NCBI GenBank assembly: GCA_022616275.1
Contig: JAKEFB010000203.1
Location: forward strand, 1 to 58,769
Direction of reading: 5' to 3'
Length of the DNA stretch: 58,769 nt
From: Chloroflexota bacterium
GTDB lineage: Bacteria; Chloroflexota; Anaerolineae; Promineifilales; Promineifilaceae
Positions 1-8,500 of this stretch are shown in pieces (within the stretch, counting starts at the first letter, position 1; every line of letters starts with the position of its first letter). The notes beneath the pieces were generated by a model. The model made no database searches. It was given only the letters and a program-made list of their open reading frames with translations, and was not told the origin of the DNA. Position numbers and translations under genes: made by a program.

Positions 1-351
1 AAAGCAATTTACTTATCCTCTCGTACCTACGGTGGCTACGCGAACAATCCCACCAGTCCGGAGCCCTGGGCCTATCAAGGGGCTTTTGCCGTCAAATGGT
101 TGATCGAGGCCCAAATCACCGGGAGCGATCCAGCTCTGAGTTACGACAACGCCCCCTGGCTGGCCTGGGGGCCGTACTTCTGGGCGGACGGCCTGACCCC
201 CCGTTCCGATGGCCTGACCTGGGCCTGCGCCGATTTTAGTGCCGACGGCGTGCATCCATCGGCGGCCGGACAACTCAAGGCAGCCAACATGCTGCTCAAC
301 TTCTTCCGCACCGAACCTACTACCCAATGGTTCCGGCCGCCAGCAGGTTAG
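1..351 (+). CDS. SGNH/GDSL-type hydrolase, C-terminal part (5' end outside window)
   Basis: The frame is open from the first base and stops at 349-351, so only the last 116 residues are seen. Near the end is DGVHPSAAGQ, the Asp-x-x-His block V that supplies two members of the catalytic triad in SGNH/GDSL esterases and lipases, followed by a helix that could close the fold. The part carrying the nucleophilic Ser (GDS block) is outside the window, so the substrate cannot be inferred. An internal TTG at 100 is not needed as a start because coding sense continues upstream of it. The downstream 17-bp hairpin separates it from the convergent gene at 534-800. The family assignment is inference from one motif and its position. 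Confidence 0.6.
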   Translation, partial: KAIYLSSRTYGGYANNPTSPEPWAYQGAFAVKWLIEAQITGSDPALSYDNAPWLAWGPYFWADGLTPRSDGLTWACADFSADGVHPSAAGQLKAANMLLNFFRTEPTTQWFRPPAG

Positions 352-357
352 TTTCTT

Positions 358-420
358 AGTTGATAGTTCATCGTTGATGGTTGGTAGTAACTCTCCACTA
401 CCAACCATCAACGATCAACT
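358..420. repeat. Intergenic word-repeat hairpin, likely bidirectional terminator
   Basis: A perfect 17-bp inverted repeat (arms 372-388 and 397-413, 8-nt loop) is flanked by a second pair, AGTTGAT at 358-364 and ATCAACT at 414-420. The word GTTGATnGTT recurs in both arms. It lies between convergent genes, so it may terminate both transcripts. It belongs to the scattered word-repeat class seen across the window. Confidence 0.7.
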
Positions 421-533
421 TCCCCCAATGACCACTCGCTCCGCGCATTGCGTCTCGAAGTCAAGCCAAACCTCGCGCTTCGACCAGTTGGTAAAAGCGG
501 CGGTTGTGTTCAAAGTAGGCTTGCTCCGCTTCC

Positions 534-800
534 TTAATCCTCGGCCAGGTAGAATTCCTGGAAATGGCTGACCACCTCGGCCGTGCCGTCTGGCCAGATG
601 CGGTTGAGGGTGTCGTTGGTCATACGGTGGCTGGCGAAGTACTTCAGGAACTCCCGGCTCCCCTCCCGGCCGAAGCGGTAGTTGATCGTCCAGCCGGCCT
701 GCTGGATGGAGCCGTTGCGGCGGTGACGGAGGTCGTCGAGGGGCAGTTGAATTTGCCATTGCCGGAAGCGCCGGTCGAAGGTTTCTTTGATCTTTGACAT
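534..800 (-). CDS. Small hypothetical protein, probably frameshifted at its 3' end
   Basis: 88 residues, charged and aromatic, starting MSKIKETFDRRF and ending SHFQEFYLAED. No known domain recognised. It looks genuinely coding because of its balanced composition and because it is the only plausible gene between the two neighbours. Just past the stop, reading shifts by one base into a clearly protein-like stretch (IKEAEQAYFEHNRRFYQLVE, then ARGLA and a stop at 461-463). That suggests the intact protein was about 110-115 residues and that a small indel near 534-540 truncated it. Sequencing error is an alternative. Only a weak A/G-rich ribosome-binding site precedes the ATG. Confidence 0.5.
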   Translation of the reverse strand: MSKIKETFDRRFRQWQIQLPLDDLRHRRNGSIQQAGWTINYRFGREGSREFLKYFASHRMTNDTLNRIWPDGTAEVVSHFQEFYLAED

Positions 801-830
801 TTCTTTTAGGTAAAAACTGGCCGTAAGATC

Positions 831-1775
831 TTAATTGGCCTGCTTATACTTCGTCATCCAATCCTCGTACTTTGTGCCATCAGGCATGGTAGTTCCTTTA
901 AGTGTCCTTGCTGTAATCAAATTTTCAGGGTCTACAGTAGCACGCGTTAAGACAGCATTGTCCAGATTGGCGTTCTCCAGGTTGGCCCCCTCTAGATTGG
1001 CGAATTCCAGGTTAGCCCACGCCAGGTTAGCCCATGCCAGGTTAGCCTGTGCTAGGTTGGCCTCTCCTAGGTAAACCCCCGCCATGTCTGCTCCCTCGAA
1101 GTCAGCCTCTTTCAGGTTAGTTGCCTCCAGGCTAGCGTCCACCAGGCTAGCAATTGAGAAGTTAGCTTTTCTCAGGTCAGTCATTCTCAGTTCAGCTCCT
1201 TCAAGGAGAGCATCGGTCAAATCGGCACCACGCAAGTCTGCTCCAATCAGGAGAATGACGCACCCCTCTCTGTTAATCAGTCCTGCCTCACAAAGAAACT
1301 TCAGCACCTGACCTTTTCGCTCACCATCTAAGCTCCTTAACACAGCAAGCGTCCTAGCCCTAGCAATACTACGTTCCTCGGCATTCTCTTCCGTTTTTAT
1401 GCGCAAATTGTAGTCCAACAATAATTCGGTCATCTTGTCGAAATAGGCTGTCAAGATAGTTTGATTTTGCCTATCTTTGGCTATTTCTCTCTCTACTTGT
1501 CTTTCCCTTTCTGCAATTTCCAACTCGGTCTTTTTTTGTGTCATACTAAACCATAATCCACCACCAGCCAGAACAAGTGGGATTATGAGTAGCTCCAGCC
1601 AGTCCCATAGAGTTTTAGAACGATGAAATCCTCCTTCAGGATCAGTGTAGTTGCCTACTCCCGCCCAGTCCCAGTTAAACCAATAGCCCAAGAATATCAG
1701 CACACCTAACGCAACAAGCGCCAGGGTTAGAAGTAATAGCCAGTACCTTTGCACCCAGTGTAAAAGGGCTTTCAT
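831..1775 (-). CDS. Membrane-anchored pentapeptide-repeat protein
   Basis: 314 residues. Two hydrophobic segments (about residues 12-33 and 58-80) are followed by a charged, probably coiled-coil stretch (about 82-150). From about residue 175 to 275 there are successive A(D/N)Lxx units such as GADLRGADLTDALLEGA and ANLAQANLAWANLAWANL, the right-handed quadrilateral beta-helix of pentapeptide-repeat proteins. The C-terminus is a short polar tail. This matches a widespread bacterial architecture in which a cytoplasmic repeat solenoid hangs from a small membrane anchor; its function is generally unknown and probably protein-protein interaction. The coding DNA of the solenoid (about 950-1250) is itself repetitive, so slippage could change repeat number. 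No operon partner is evident. Confidence 0.85.
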   Translation of the reverse strand: MKALLHWVQRYWLLLLTLALVALGVLIFLGYWFNWDWAGVGNYTDPEGGFHRSKTLWDWLELLIIPLVLAGGGLWFSMTQKKTELEIAERERQVEREIAKDRQNQTILTAYFDKMTELLLDYNLRIKTEENAEERSIARARTLAVLRSLDGERKGQVLKFLCEAGLINREGCVILLIGADLRGADLTDALLEGAELRMTDLRKANFSIASLVDASLEATNLKEADFEGADMAGVYLGEANLAQANLAWANLAWANLEFANLEGANLENANLDNAVLTRATVDPENLITARTLKGTTMPDGTKYEDWMTKYKQAN

Positions 1776-1900
1776 TCCCCAGTACTCTCCTGCACCTTTG
1801 TTAAATTTTCACTCACTTCAGGCTACCAGCCTGTTGTACCAGCTTGGCTACCTGCTAAAGACAAAGCCTGTACGAATGACGTGCTTTCTCAGAGAGGAAC

Positions 1901-3064
1901 TTAATCCTGAAAAATTGATGTCTCAAAAGGGCCACACATTATTAGACAGGGATTCCACTGGAATGTTAGATTAGCTCTCACTTCCGGCCGGTCCCAAATC
2001 ATTGTCGTCCACCAGCCCTCGCATGCTCCACCCGATCGTACAGTGCAGCTTGAGAATTCAGGATCGATACTACCAAAGATAACCTGTCCGCTTACCTGGC
2101 CACCACCATCAATAAGCGCAAAGTCGCCTGAGTAAAAAGTTTGCGTTTGGTTGCTCAGGTTGATGGCAACCACATACAGCGATAGATAGATTTTCCCTGC
2201 GTCGGGACGGAAGTACCCCAGTGATGTGTTCCATCTGATTTCACGAACGCCAACCCACAACCCTTCATAGAGCAGCCAATTTGAAGCTCCTGCTGTCTCA
2301 GGTATAGGAGTCGGGCTTGGAATGGGTGTTCGCGTTATGGTTGGCGTCGGGGTCGGAGTAAGTGTACTTGTCGGAGATGACGTTTTGGTTGGGGTTGGTG
2401 TGTTAGTAGGCAAGGCTGGGGTGGCTTCTGCTACTGGAATGTTTGAGATGTCTTGTTCAAGCCTGACAAGCGAGGAAGCAATCCACATCTGACCGTCTGC
2501 GGTTACCTGCAACCAGCCATCAAGTGTCCTGGCGTAAACAGGCAAACTTTCTCCCGCTACTGCTGCGCTAACAACAGGATAATCCGTACCGGGTCCACTC
2601 CGCAGATTGCCATTGGCAATTACCGTGACCAGGTCTATGGGTTCGGCCGTCGGTGACAGAGTTGGCGAGGGAGTTTTCGTGTAAGTTGGTGTTGTAGTCG
2701 GCTGCCTGGTTGAGGTTGGTTCTGTCGTTGCTGTTTCAGCGACAACCAAAGGTTGGGCTTGGGGCCGGGTTGATAATTCGCCTTGATACGCAACCGGAAT
2801 TGTTGCGGAAGGTGTATCTTCATCCCAAATGGCAATGGCTGTTAACCCCATGCAGTAGAGGACAAAGCATCCTACGATGGCAAGCGAAGCGATGCTTAGC
2901 CAGCGCATTCTATTCCTCTTCCTGGCACGAATAGCCTTAACAGGTTCTGGCGTCTTTTGTTTGGATTCAAACTCGGGCAGTTCCCGACCACAATAACGAC
3001 AAACAATGGCCTCGGCCTTGATGGTTTCGGCACAATAGGGGCACTTCTTTATGTCATCAGCCAT
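1901..3064 (-). CDS. Zinc-ribbon, single-TM, SH3b-domain protein
   Basis: 387 residues. The N-terminus has CPYCAETI and, 14 residues on, CRYCGREL, a double-CxxC zinc ribbon. A basic stretch and one transmembrane helix follow (about 55-77). A Thr/Pro-rich linker leads to an SH3b domain (about 142-200, core NLRSGPGTDYPV), then a second Thr/Pro linker, then a beta-rich C-terminal domain resembling DUF4352-type immunoglobulin-like folds. Topology is therefore cytoplasmic zinc ribbon and extracytoplasmic SH3b, which in other proteins binds peptidoglycan peptides. The start at 3064 is preceded by a good GGAGGGAGAG ribosome-binding site. Role unknown; envelope sensing or scaffolding is inference. 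Confidence 0.8.
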   Translation of the reverse strand: MADDIKKCPYCAETIKAEAIVCRYCGRELPEFESKQKTPEPVKAIRARKRNRMRWLSIASLAIVGCFVLYCMGLTAIAIWDEDTPSATIPVAYQGELSTRPQAQPLVVAETATTEPTSTRQPTTTPTYTKTPSPTLSPTAEPIDLVTVIANGNLRSGPGTDYPVVSAAVAGESLPVYARTLDGWLQVTADGQMWIASSLVRLEQDISNIPVAEATPALPTNTPTPTKTSSPTSTLTPTPTPTITRTPIPSPTPIPETAGASNWLLYEGLWVGVREIRWNTSLGYFRPDAGKIYLSLYVVAINLSNQTQTFYSGDFALIDGGGQVSGQVIFGSIDPEFSSCTVRSGGACEGWWTTMIWDRPEVRANLTFQWNPCLIMCGPFETSIFQD

Positions 3065-3272
3065 CTATTCTCTCCCTCCTGTTCCAAACGAGCTATCTTG
3101 CCGCCAAATATATTCTCCAAACAAAAACGGCCGCCAGTCCAAAACCGACGGCCGCATCCTATCCATGCCTACATCCTCCCGGCCGCGCCCTGGTCCAGCT
3201 CTGGCATCAATTTTACGCCCTTTTGCCGGGGAAATAAAGGCCGGCCGGAATTCTGTGCAATCCGTGGATTCG

Positions 3273-3959
3273 TCAAACAGCCACAGGCGCGCCGACTTTG
3301 CGGGCCAGGGCGTGAATGGTCGCGGCCGTGTTCTCGACCAGGGGCTGGCCATGCCCGAAGCAGACGACGGCCGGTTCCAGTTGGGCCAGCTTGCCGACGG
3401 AGCGAATGTTTTCGGCCATGTCCACGGTCAACATGGCGAACGGCAGCCGCAAGCTGGGGGCGTTAAAAATCACGTCGCCGCAAAACAAGATACGCCGCTC
3501 CGGCTGCCAGAGAGAGAGGTGGCCGGGCGCGTGGCCTGGCGTGAAGACGACCTGCAAACCGCCTAAGACCTCCGAAAACATCTCGCCACCGGCCACGACC
3601 CGGTCTACGGTCGTGGGCTTAACGGTCATGTTCGGCGGCCGCAGGCCGGACGGCCGGCGCGGGACGGGGACCTGGCCCTCGATGACCGGTTTTTCTTGTT
3701 CGGTGGCAATGACGGCCGCGCCGGTGGCTGCCTTCAAGGCCGGCAGAGCGCCAACGTGGTCGGGGTGGGCGTGGGTGATGAAGATGCGCTTGACATCGCC
3801 GGGCTGATGGCCGGCCGCGGCGAGTTGCTTGAGGATTTTGCCGGCCGCGTTGGGCAGGCTGGCATCCACCAGGGATAGGCCATCCTCGCCTTCTAACAGG
3901 TAGACCCGGCCGACCATGAGGCCGGTAAAGGTATGAACGCCAGGCACGATTTGTTTCAT
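3273..3959 (-). CDS. Metallo-beta-lactamase fold hydrolase
   Basis: 228 residues, the usual length for stand-alone MBL-fold hydrolases. The metal-binding motif THAHPDHVG is at residues 62-70 (H63, H65, D67, H68). Later ligands are visible in TPGHAPGHLSLW, FCGDVIF and FGHGQPL, so both metal sites look complete. There is no signal peptide, suggesting a cytoplasmic glyoxalase-II-like thioesterase, lactonase or similar enzyme rather than an antibiotic resistance enzyme. It lies alone between the zinc-ribbon gene and the aldo/keto reductase, all on the minus strand with gaps of more than 90 bp, so co-transcription is uncertain. Confidence 0.88.
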   Translation of the reverse strand: MKQIVPGVHTFTGLMVGRVYLLEGEDGLSLVDASLPNAAGKILKQLAAAGHQPGDVKRIFITHAHPDHVGALPALKAATGAAVIATEQEKPVIEGQVPVPRRPSGLRPPNMTVKPTTVDRVVAGGEMFSEVLGGLQVVFTPGHAPGHLSLWQPERRILFCGDVIFNAPSLRLPFAMLTVDMAENIRSVGKLAQLEPAVVCFGHGQPLVENTAATIHALARKVGAPVAV

Positions 3960-4020
3960 TTGATGATCCCTCCTGAGTAAGTAGCTGGTAGCTATAAGCT
4001 ATAAGCTTTTCTGAAAAATA

Positions 4021-4074
4021 GCCACGAATGACGCAAACTATTTGCGTTTACGAATTGGGCAAATTATTCGTGGC
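4021..4074. repeat. Word-repeat hairpin overlapping the aldo/keto reductase stop
   Basis: GCCACGAAT at 4021-4029 pairs with ATTCGTGGC at 4066-4074, and ACGCAAA at 4031-4037 pairs with TTTGCGT at 4041-4047. The stop codon of the neighbouring minus-strand gene (4064-4066) lies inside it. A related word (ATTCGTG twice) occurs at 53823-53838. Just upstream, 3982-4010, is another run of short words (AGCT/TATAAGCT). Confidence 0.6.
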
Positions 4075-5044
4075 CCAAGACGGGGTGCGGGCGGTAGGGT
4101 TCTTCCAGGCGCTTGATTTCTTCGGCCGACAACTGGATTTGCGCGGCGGCGATGGCATCCTCCAGGTGGTCCATTTTGCTGGCCCCAATGATCGGGGCGG
4201 TGATGCCTGGTTTATGCAGTAGCCAGGCCAGGGCAATTTGCGCGGGAGCGACGCCCCGCTGGGTGGCCAATTCCGCGACCCGATCCACCACGTCAAAATC
4301 TTCGGGCTGGTAATACATATTGTGGGCGTAGGCGTCGCTTTTGGCCCGCGCCGTCTCGCCGCCCCCCTTCCGGCTGCGATTACCGGCCAGGAAGCCCCGG
4401 GCCAGGGGACTCCAGGGAATTACGCCCACGCCCTGATCAATGCACAGCGGCACCATCTCGCGCTCCTCCTCCCGGTAAACGAGGTTCAGGTGATTCTGCA
4501 TCGAAACAAAGCGCGTCCAGCCATGCAAATCGGCCGTGTGCTGGGCCTTGGCAAATTGCCAGGCAAACATGCTGGAGGCCCCAATGTACAGGGCTTTGCC
4601 GGCTTTGACTACGTCATGCAAGGCAGCCATTGTTTCTTCAATCGGGGTTGCGTAATCCCAGCGGTGAATCTGGTAAAGGTCAACGTAATCCAGACCCAGG
4701 CGGCGCAGTGAATTGTCAAGGCCTTCCATGATGTGCTTGCGGGACAGGCCACCGCCATTGGGGCCTTCGCCCACGTGAAAATAAACCTTGGTGGCAATAA
4801 CGACCTCTTGACGATTGACGAAGTCACGCAAGGCCCGACCGACGACTTCTTCGCTGACGCCGTTGGAGTAGGAGTCGGCCGTGTCGAAGAAGTTAATGCC
4901 CATTTCCAGGGCGCGCCGGATAAACGGCCGGCTGGCTTCCTCGTCTAATACCCAATCGCGCCATTTTGGCGTGCCATAAGTCATCGTGCCCAGGCAAATG
5001 CGGGAAACCTTGAGGCCGGAGCGGCCGAGATTCACGTATTCCAT
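4064..5044 (-). CDS. Aldo/keto reductase
   Basis: 326 residues, the normal length for an NADPH-dependent aldo/keto reductase of (beta/alpha)8 fold. The catalytic tetrad is readable: D54 and Y59 in FDTADSYSNG, K86 in VIATKVYF and H127 in LYQIHRWD. The C-terminal cofactor region (VIPWSPLARG and ITAPIIGASKMDHLEDA) is also present. It most resembles the YajO/Tas-like or potassium-channel beta-subunit-like branch, which reduces aldehydes and ketones of unsettled physiology. It stands alone on the minus strand, and its stop codon falls in a hairpin repeat that may act as terminator. Confidence 0.92.
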   Translation of the reverse strand: MEYVNLGRSGLKVSRICLGTMTYGTPKWRDWVLDEEASRPFIRRALEMGINFFDTADSYSNGVSEEVVGRALRDFVNRQEVVIATKVYFHVGEGPNGGGLSRKHIMEGLDNSLRRLGLDYVDLYQIHRWDYATPIEETMAALHDVVKAGKALYIGASSMFAWQFAKAQHTADLHGWTRFVSMQNHLNLVYREEEREMVPLCIDQGVGVIPWSPLARGFLAGNRSRKGGGETARAKSDAYAHNMYYQPEDFDVVDRVAELATQRGVAPAQIALAWLLHKPGITAPIIGASKMDHLEDAIAAAQIQLSAEEIKRLEEPYRPHPVLGHE

Positions 5045-5091
5045 TGTCTACTCCTTACCTTAGGGAACAGTAGCAGCGCAGAGTTCTGCTT

Positions 5092-5184
5092 TTATAGGAA
5101 CTCGACGCGATTTTTCATCTCTTCGGGAGACAAAACCTGATAAATGAGCATGAGATCCAGGTAAAACCTAACCTGCTCGCTCAT
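5092..5184 (-). pseudogene. Collapsed DUF5615 (PIN-like) toxin remnant, 30 codons
   Basis: Starting 17 nt inside the antitoxin's 3' end, an ATG opens a 30-codon frame reading MSEQVRFYLD followed directly by LMLIYQVLSPEEMKNRVEFL. The first ten residues are the typical beginning of a DUF5615 PIN-like toxin (RFYLDEH...), and the rest matches its typical end (LIYQVLxPExMxNxVEFL). The usual protein is about 110-120 residues, so about 80-90 residues covering the acidic active site are missing with the frame kept. Overlapping starts are normal for DUF433-DUF5615 pairs. This remnant cannot be a nuclease. The family match is from memory of its ends. Confidence 0.65.
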
Positions 5185-5479
5185 ATAATTTCTGAGCTAA
5201 CAAAGAGGGGGTTTTTTGGCGCATGGATTCGACAAAGGATTCACTTTCCTTGATAGATTCGTCAATCTGTTGCTTGTGGTCGTAATAGTAAGCTAACGCC
5301 GAGTAGATCTCGGCCAGGGTCAGGTTATACTGGGTGGCAATCTCGTCCACGCTATAGCCCATGTGCTCGTGCCAGATAACGATGTTTTGAACTGTGATCC
5401 GGTGGCCGGCAATACGTGGCTTCCCGCCAACAATGTCGGGGGTCTGGACAATATGTTGATAAACTGTTTCGACCTTCAT
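5168..5479 (-). CDS. DUF433 domain antitoxin
   Basis: 103 residues. The DUF433 signature is clear: IVGGKPRIAGHRITVQNIV (about 17-35), then a helix-turn-helix-like segment YSVDEIATQYNLTLAEIY. DUF433 proteins are DNA-binding antitoxins, usually encoded just upstream of and overlapping a DUF5615 PIN-like toxin. Here the partner has been reduced to a 30-codon remnant, so the antitoxin is an orphan. A GAGGTTGAGCT ribosome-binding site precedes the ATG, and AT-rich direct and inverted repeats upstream (5501-5527) look like an autoregulatory operator. Confidence 0.85.
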   Translation of the reverse strand: MKVETVYQHIVQTPDIVGGKPRIAGHRITVQNIVIWHEHMGYSVDEIATQYNLTLAEIYSALAYYYDHKQQIDESIKESESFVESMRQKTPSLLAQKLYERAG

Positions 5480-5500
5480 AGCTCAACCTCTTACGATACC

Positions 5501-5527
5501 CAATGATAACAATGATAATCAATTATC
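5501..5527. promoter_or_regulatory. Candidate antitoxin operator
   Basis: Upstream of the DUF433 gene the word AATGATAA occurs twice (5502-5509, 5511-5518), followed by the dyad GATAAT-CA-ATTATC (5514-5527). The region is strongly AT-rich against a GC-rich background. Toxin-antitoxin operons are typically autorepressed at such repeats. Placement supports an operator but binding is inferred. Confidence 0.4.
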
Positions 5528-5542
5528 TGTGGCTTTGCACGT

Positions 5543-8500
5543 TCAATTGGGCTCGAGATTCAACCGGGCCAGGGCTTCTTCCAACGACAGCGCCCGGCCG
5601 CGTTCCAGGCCGGACTGGACTACGTCGGCCGGCAGGGTGGCACGGAGGGTGGCCAGGGTGGGGGTGACGATTTTGCTGGCTTCTTCGTCGGCGGCCGGGT
5701 GGTGCTGGACGAGGCCCAATAGTTCCAGGGCCAGGGTCGTCTCGCCGCGCCGGGCCAGGACACCGGCCAGGCCGGCCAGGGCGTCCAGGGCCACCGGCGT
5801 GACCCCCAGGCGCAGGGCCAGGGCCACGGCCGCTTCGTAATGGCCGTAAGCCGTTTCGTCCTCGCCCAGGGCGGCGGCGCTATGGCCCAGGTTATCCAGG
5901 GCAATGGCAATGCCGACCTGGTCGCCAATCTCGCGGCTGATCTCCAACCCCTCTTCGGTATATGTTCGGGCGGCGGCGTAATCGCCCTGGACGCGGGCCG
6001 TCTCGCCCAGGTTGCTCAGCACGGCTGAGACGCCCAGCCGGTCGCCCAGTTGCCGTTTCAGCGCCAGGCTTTGCCGGTAATGGCCAATCCCCTCGTCGTA
6101 CACGCCGGACATAATGGCCAGCGTCCCCAGGGCGTTGTAGATCGAGGCCAGCCCGGCCTGGTCGTCCAGGGCCTGGTAGAGCGCCCGGCCCTTCTCCAAG
6201 TAGTCGCGGGCCACCGAGTAAACGCCGGAACGCATGGCCAGCCAGCCCAGGTTGCGCAACACGGCGGCCTGGCCGGCCGTGTCGGCGTGGGCCTGGGCCA
6301 GGGAGAGGCTTTCGCGGAGCGTTTGCCAGGCGGCGTCGTAGGTCCCCCGGTCGCGGTCAATCCGGGCCAGTTGGTTGAGGATTTCGACCACCTCCGGCCA
6401 GGCCCCGGCCGAGCGGGCCAGCCCTTCGCCCCGGCGCAGCCAGCGCTGGGCTTTCCTGTACTCACCCAGGCCCCGCAGCGCCTTGCCTCTTTGCTGGGTC
6501 AACATGATCTGCAGCCGCGTCGTCTCCGTGTCGTCGCCGGCCTTCTTTTCCAGCAGGCTCCAGGCCCGCTCTAACAGGGCGACGGCCTCGTTGAAGGCGC
6601 TGGCGTCCAACGCCCGCCGGCCGACCTGCTGCAGGTAGCGGGCAGCCACCCGTCCTTCGCCGCCCAACTCCAGGTGTTCGGCAATCAGCCCGGCGACTTC
6701 CAGCTCGCGGTCACCGCTGTGGGCCATCAGCCAGCCGGCCGCCTGGCGGTGGTACAGCCGCCGCTCTCGCTTGAGGACAGTTTCGTAGGTCACTTCGCGC
6801 AGCAAGGCGTGCTTGAAAACGTATTCCTGGGCGCCAGCAAAGCTGGAGCGTTGGCGTCGGAAGATCAACTCGCGCTGCCGCAGGGCCTGCAAGGCTCCGG
6901 CCACCTGGCTGCGGTCCCGGCGGCGGTCACCCGGCGGCTGGAGCGCGGCCAGCCCCTCGTCCCAGAAGACGCGCCCGAAGACGGCCGCCTGTTGTAGAAC
7001 CAGCCTTTCTCCGGCCGGCAGGCCGTCCAGCCGGGCCTGCAAAACGCCGGTCAGCGTGGCCGGCAGGCGCAGGCTGCCCAGCCGGCTGCTGTCCACCTGC
7101 CAGTGGTCAGCCCCGGTGACGATAACGCCGTCTTCAATCAGCATCTTGATCAGCTCTTCGACGTAAAAGGGGTTGCCCTCGGCGTTTTGAACGATCAGCT
7201 CCGGCAGCGCCTCCGGCACGTGGTCTGCTTTTTGCAAAATCTCGGCCACAAGCTGCCGGCTGTCGGAAGCTGTCAGCGGCTCCAGGATTAGCCGGGTGTG
7301 GTCCTGGCCCCACTCCGGGAACTGTTCCAGCAGCGGCGGCCGGGCCAGGCAGACGATCATCAGGGATTGGCGGGGCAGCCGCCGGACCAGTTCCTGGATC
7401 AGCTCCAACGACGGCCGGTCAGCCCAGTGAATGTCTTCCAGGTAAACCAGGGCCGGCTCGTCCTGGCTGACGGCGGCAAAGTAGTGGGCGATGTAGGCCG
7501 TGGCCCGCTGGCGAATTTGCGGGCCGTCGTCGAGGATGCCCCGGACGTAGGGGCTATCGCCGAAATCGAAGCCGAGCAACTGGCCGGCCAGGTGGGCGCG
7601 CATCCGGCTCTCTTCGCCCTCGCCCAAGACGGCGGCAAAGCCAGCTTCCACTTTTTGCCGGGCCACCGTTTGCGGGTCGCTGTCGAGGATGTCGAAGCGG
7701 AAGGTGAACAGGTCGCGCAGCAGGCCGTAGGGCAGATGGCGCCGGGCCGGCTCGGAGCGCCCTTTGAAGTACCAGATTTGCTCCGGCCGGAGTTCGACCG
7801 AGTCGTCAAATTCGTAGAGCAGGCGCGATTTGCCCAGGCCGGCCTCGCCGAGGATGGTGACCATCTGGGTCTGGCGCTGGCGCATGGCCGTTTCCAGGGC
7901 GGCCTGCAATTGGGCCAGCTCGTGTTCCCGGCCGATCATGGGGGTGGCAATGCCTTCGACGCCCCGGGCCCTGACGTGGAAGGCGCGCGGCTTGCGGCGG
8001 AGAACCAGGTAGACCGGCAGCGGCCGGTCTGGACCCTGAACCGCCAGCGGCTCCTGGGCCTGAATGTCGAAAACGCCGCGCACCTGCTGGTAGGTGCTGT
8101 GGCTGATCAAAATACCGTCCAGCGGGGCTGCCTCGGCCAGCCAGCCGGCGGTGTTGACCGTATCGCCGGTGGCGATACCGATCCGGAGTGTCAAGTGCCG
8201 GGTGTCAGGTGTCAAGTGCCAGGTGTCAGGTGGCAAGTGCCGGGTGTCAGGTATCAAGTGTTCCCCTTCGCCTGGCGCTCTATACTTGACACTTGACACG
8301 GAAAAACGTGACACCTCTTCTTGCATAGCCAGCGCCGCCTGGACGGCGCGTTCGGGGTCGTCTTCGCGGGCGGTTTCGGCGCCCCAGACGGCCACGACGG
8401 TGTCGCCCATGCGCCTGTCTATCCGGCCGCCGGCGGCAGTGATGATGGCGTCTAACTGCTGCCATAGCTCGTGGCTGAGCCGGCCGGCGTCCTCCAGGTC

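Noticed and set aside
950-1250. Repetitive DNA resembling a tandem-repeat locus
   Set aside because: It is the coding sequence of pentapeptide repeats (A(D/N)Lxx), in frame throughout.
3065-3272. Possible gene in the 208-bp gap before the metallo-hydrolase stop
   Set aside because: The minus-strand frame there is a random-looking extension with no motif and overlaps the hydrolase end.
7298-8296. Long plus-strand frame opposite the cyclase-ATPase-TPR gene
   Set aside because: GC-rich shadow of the real minus-strand gene; no domain, and its C-terminus comes from the word repeat.
8188-8300. CRISPR-like array from spaced repeats
   Set aside because: Repeats are 6-15 bp, imperfect, without uniform spacers, and no cas genes are present.
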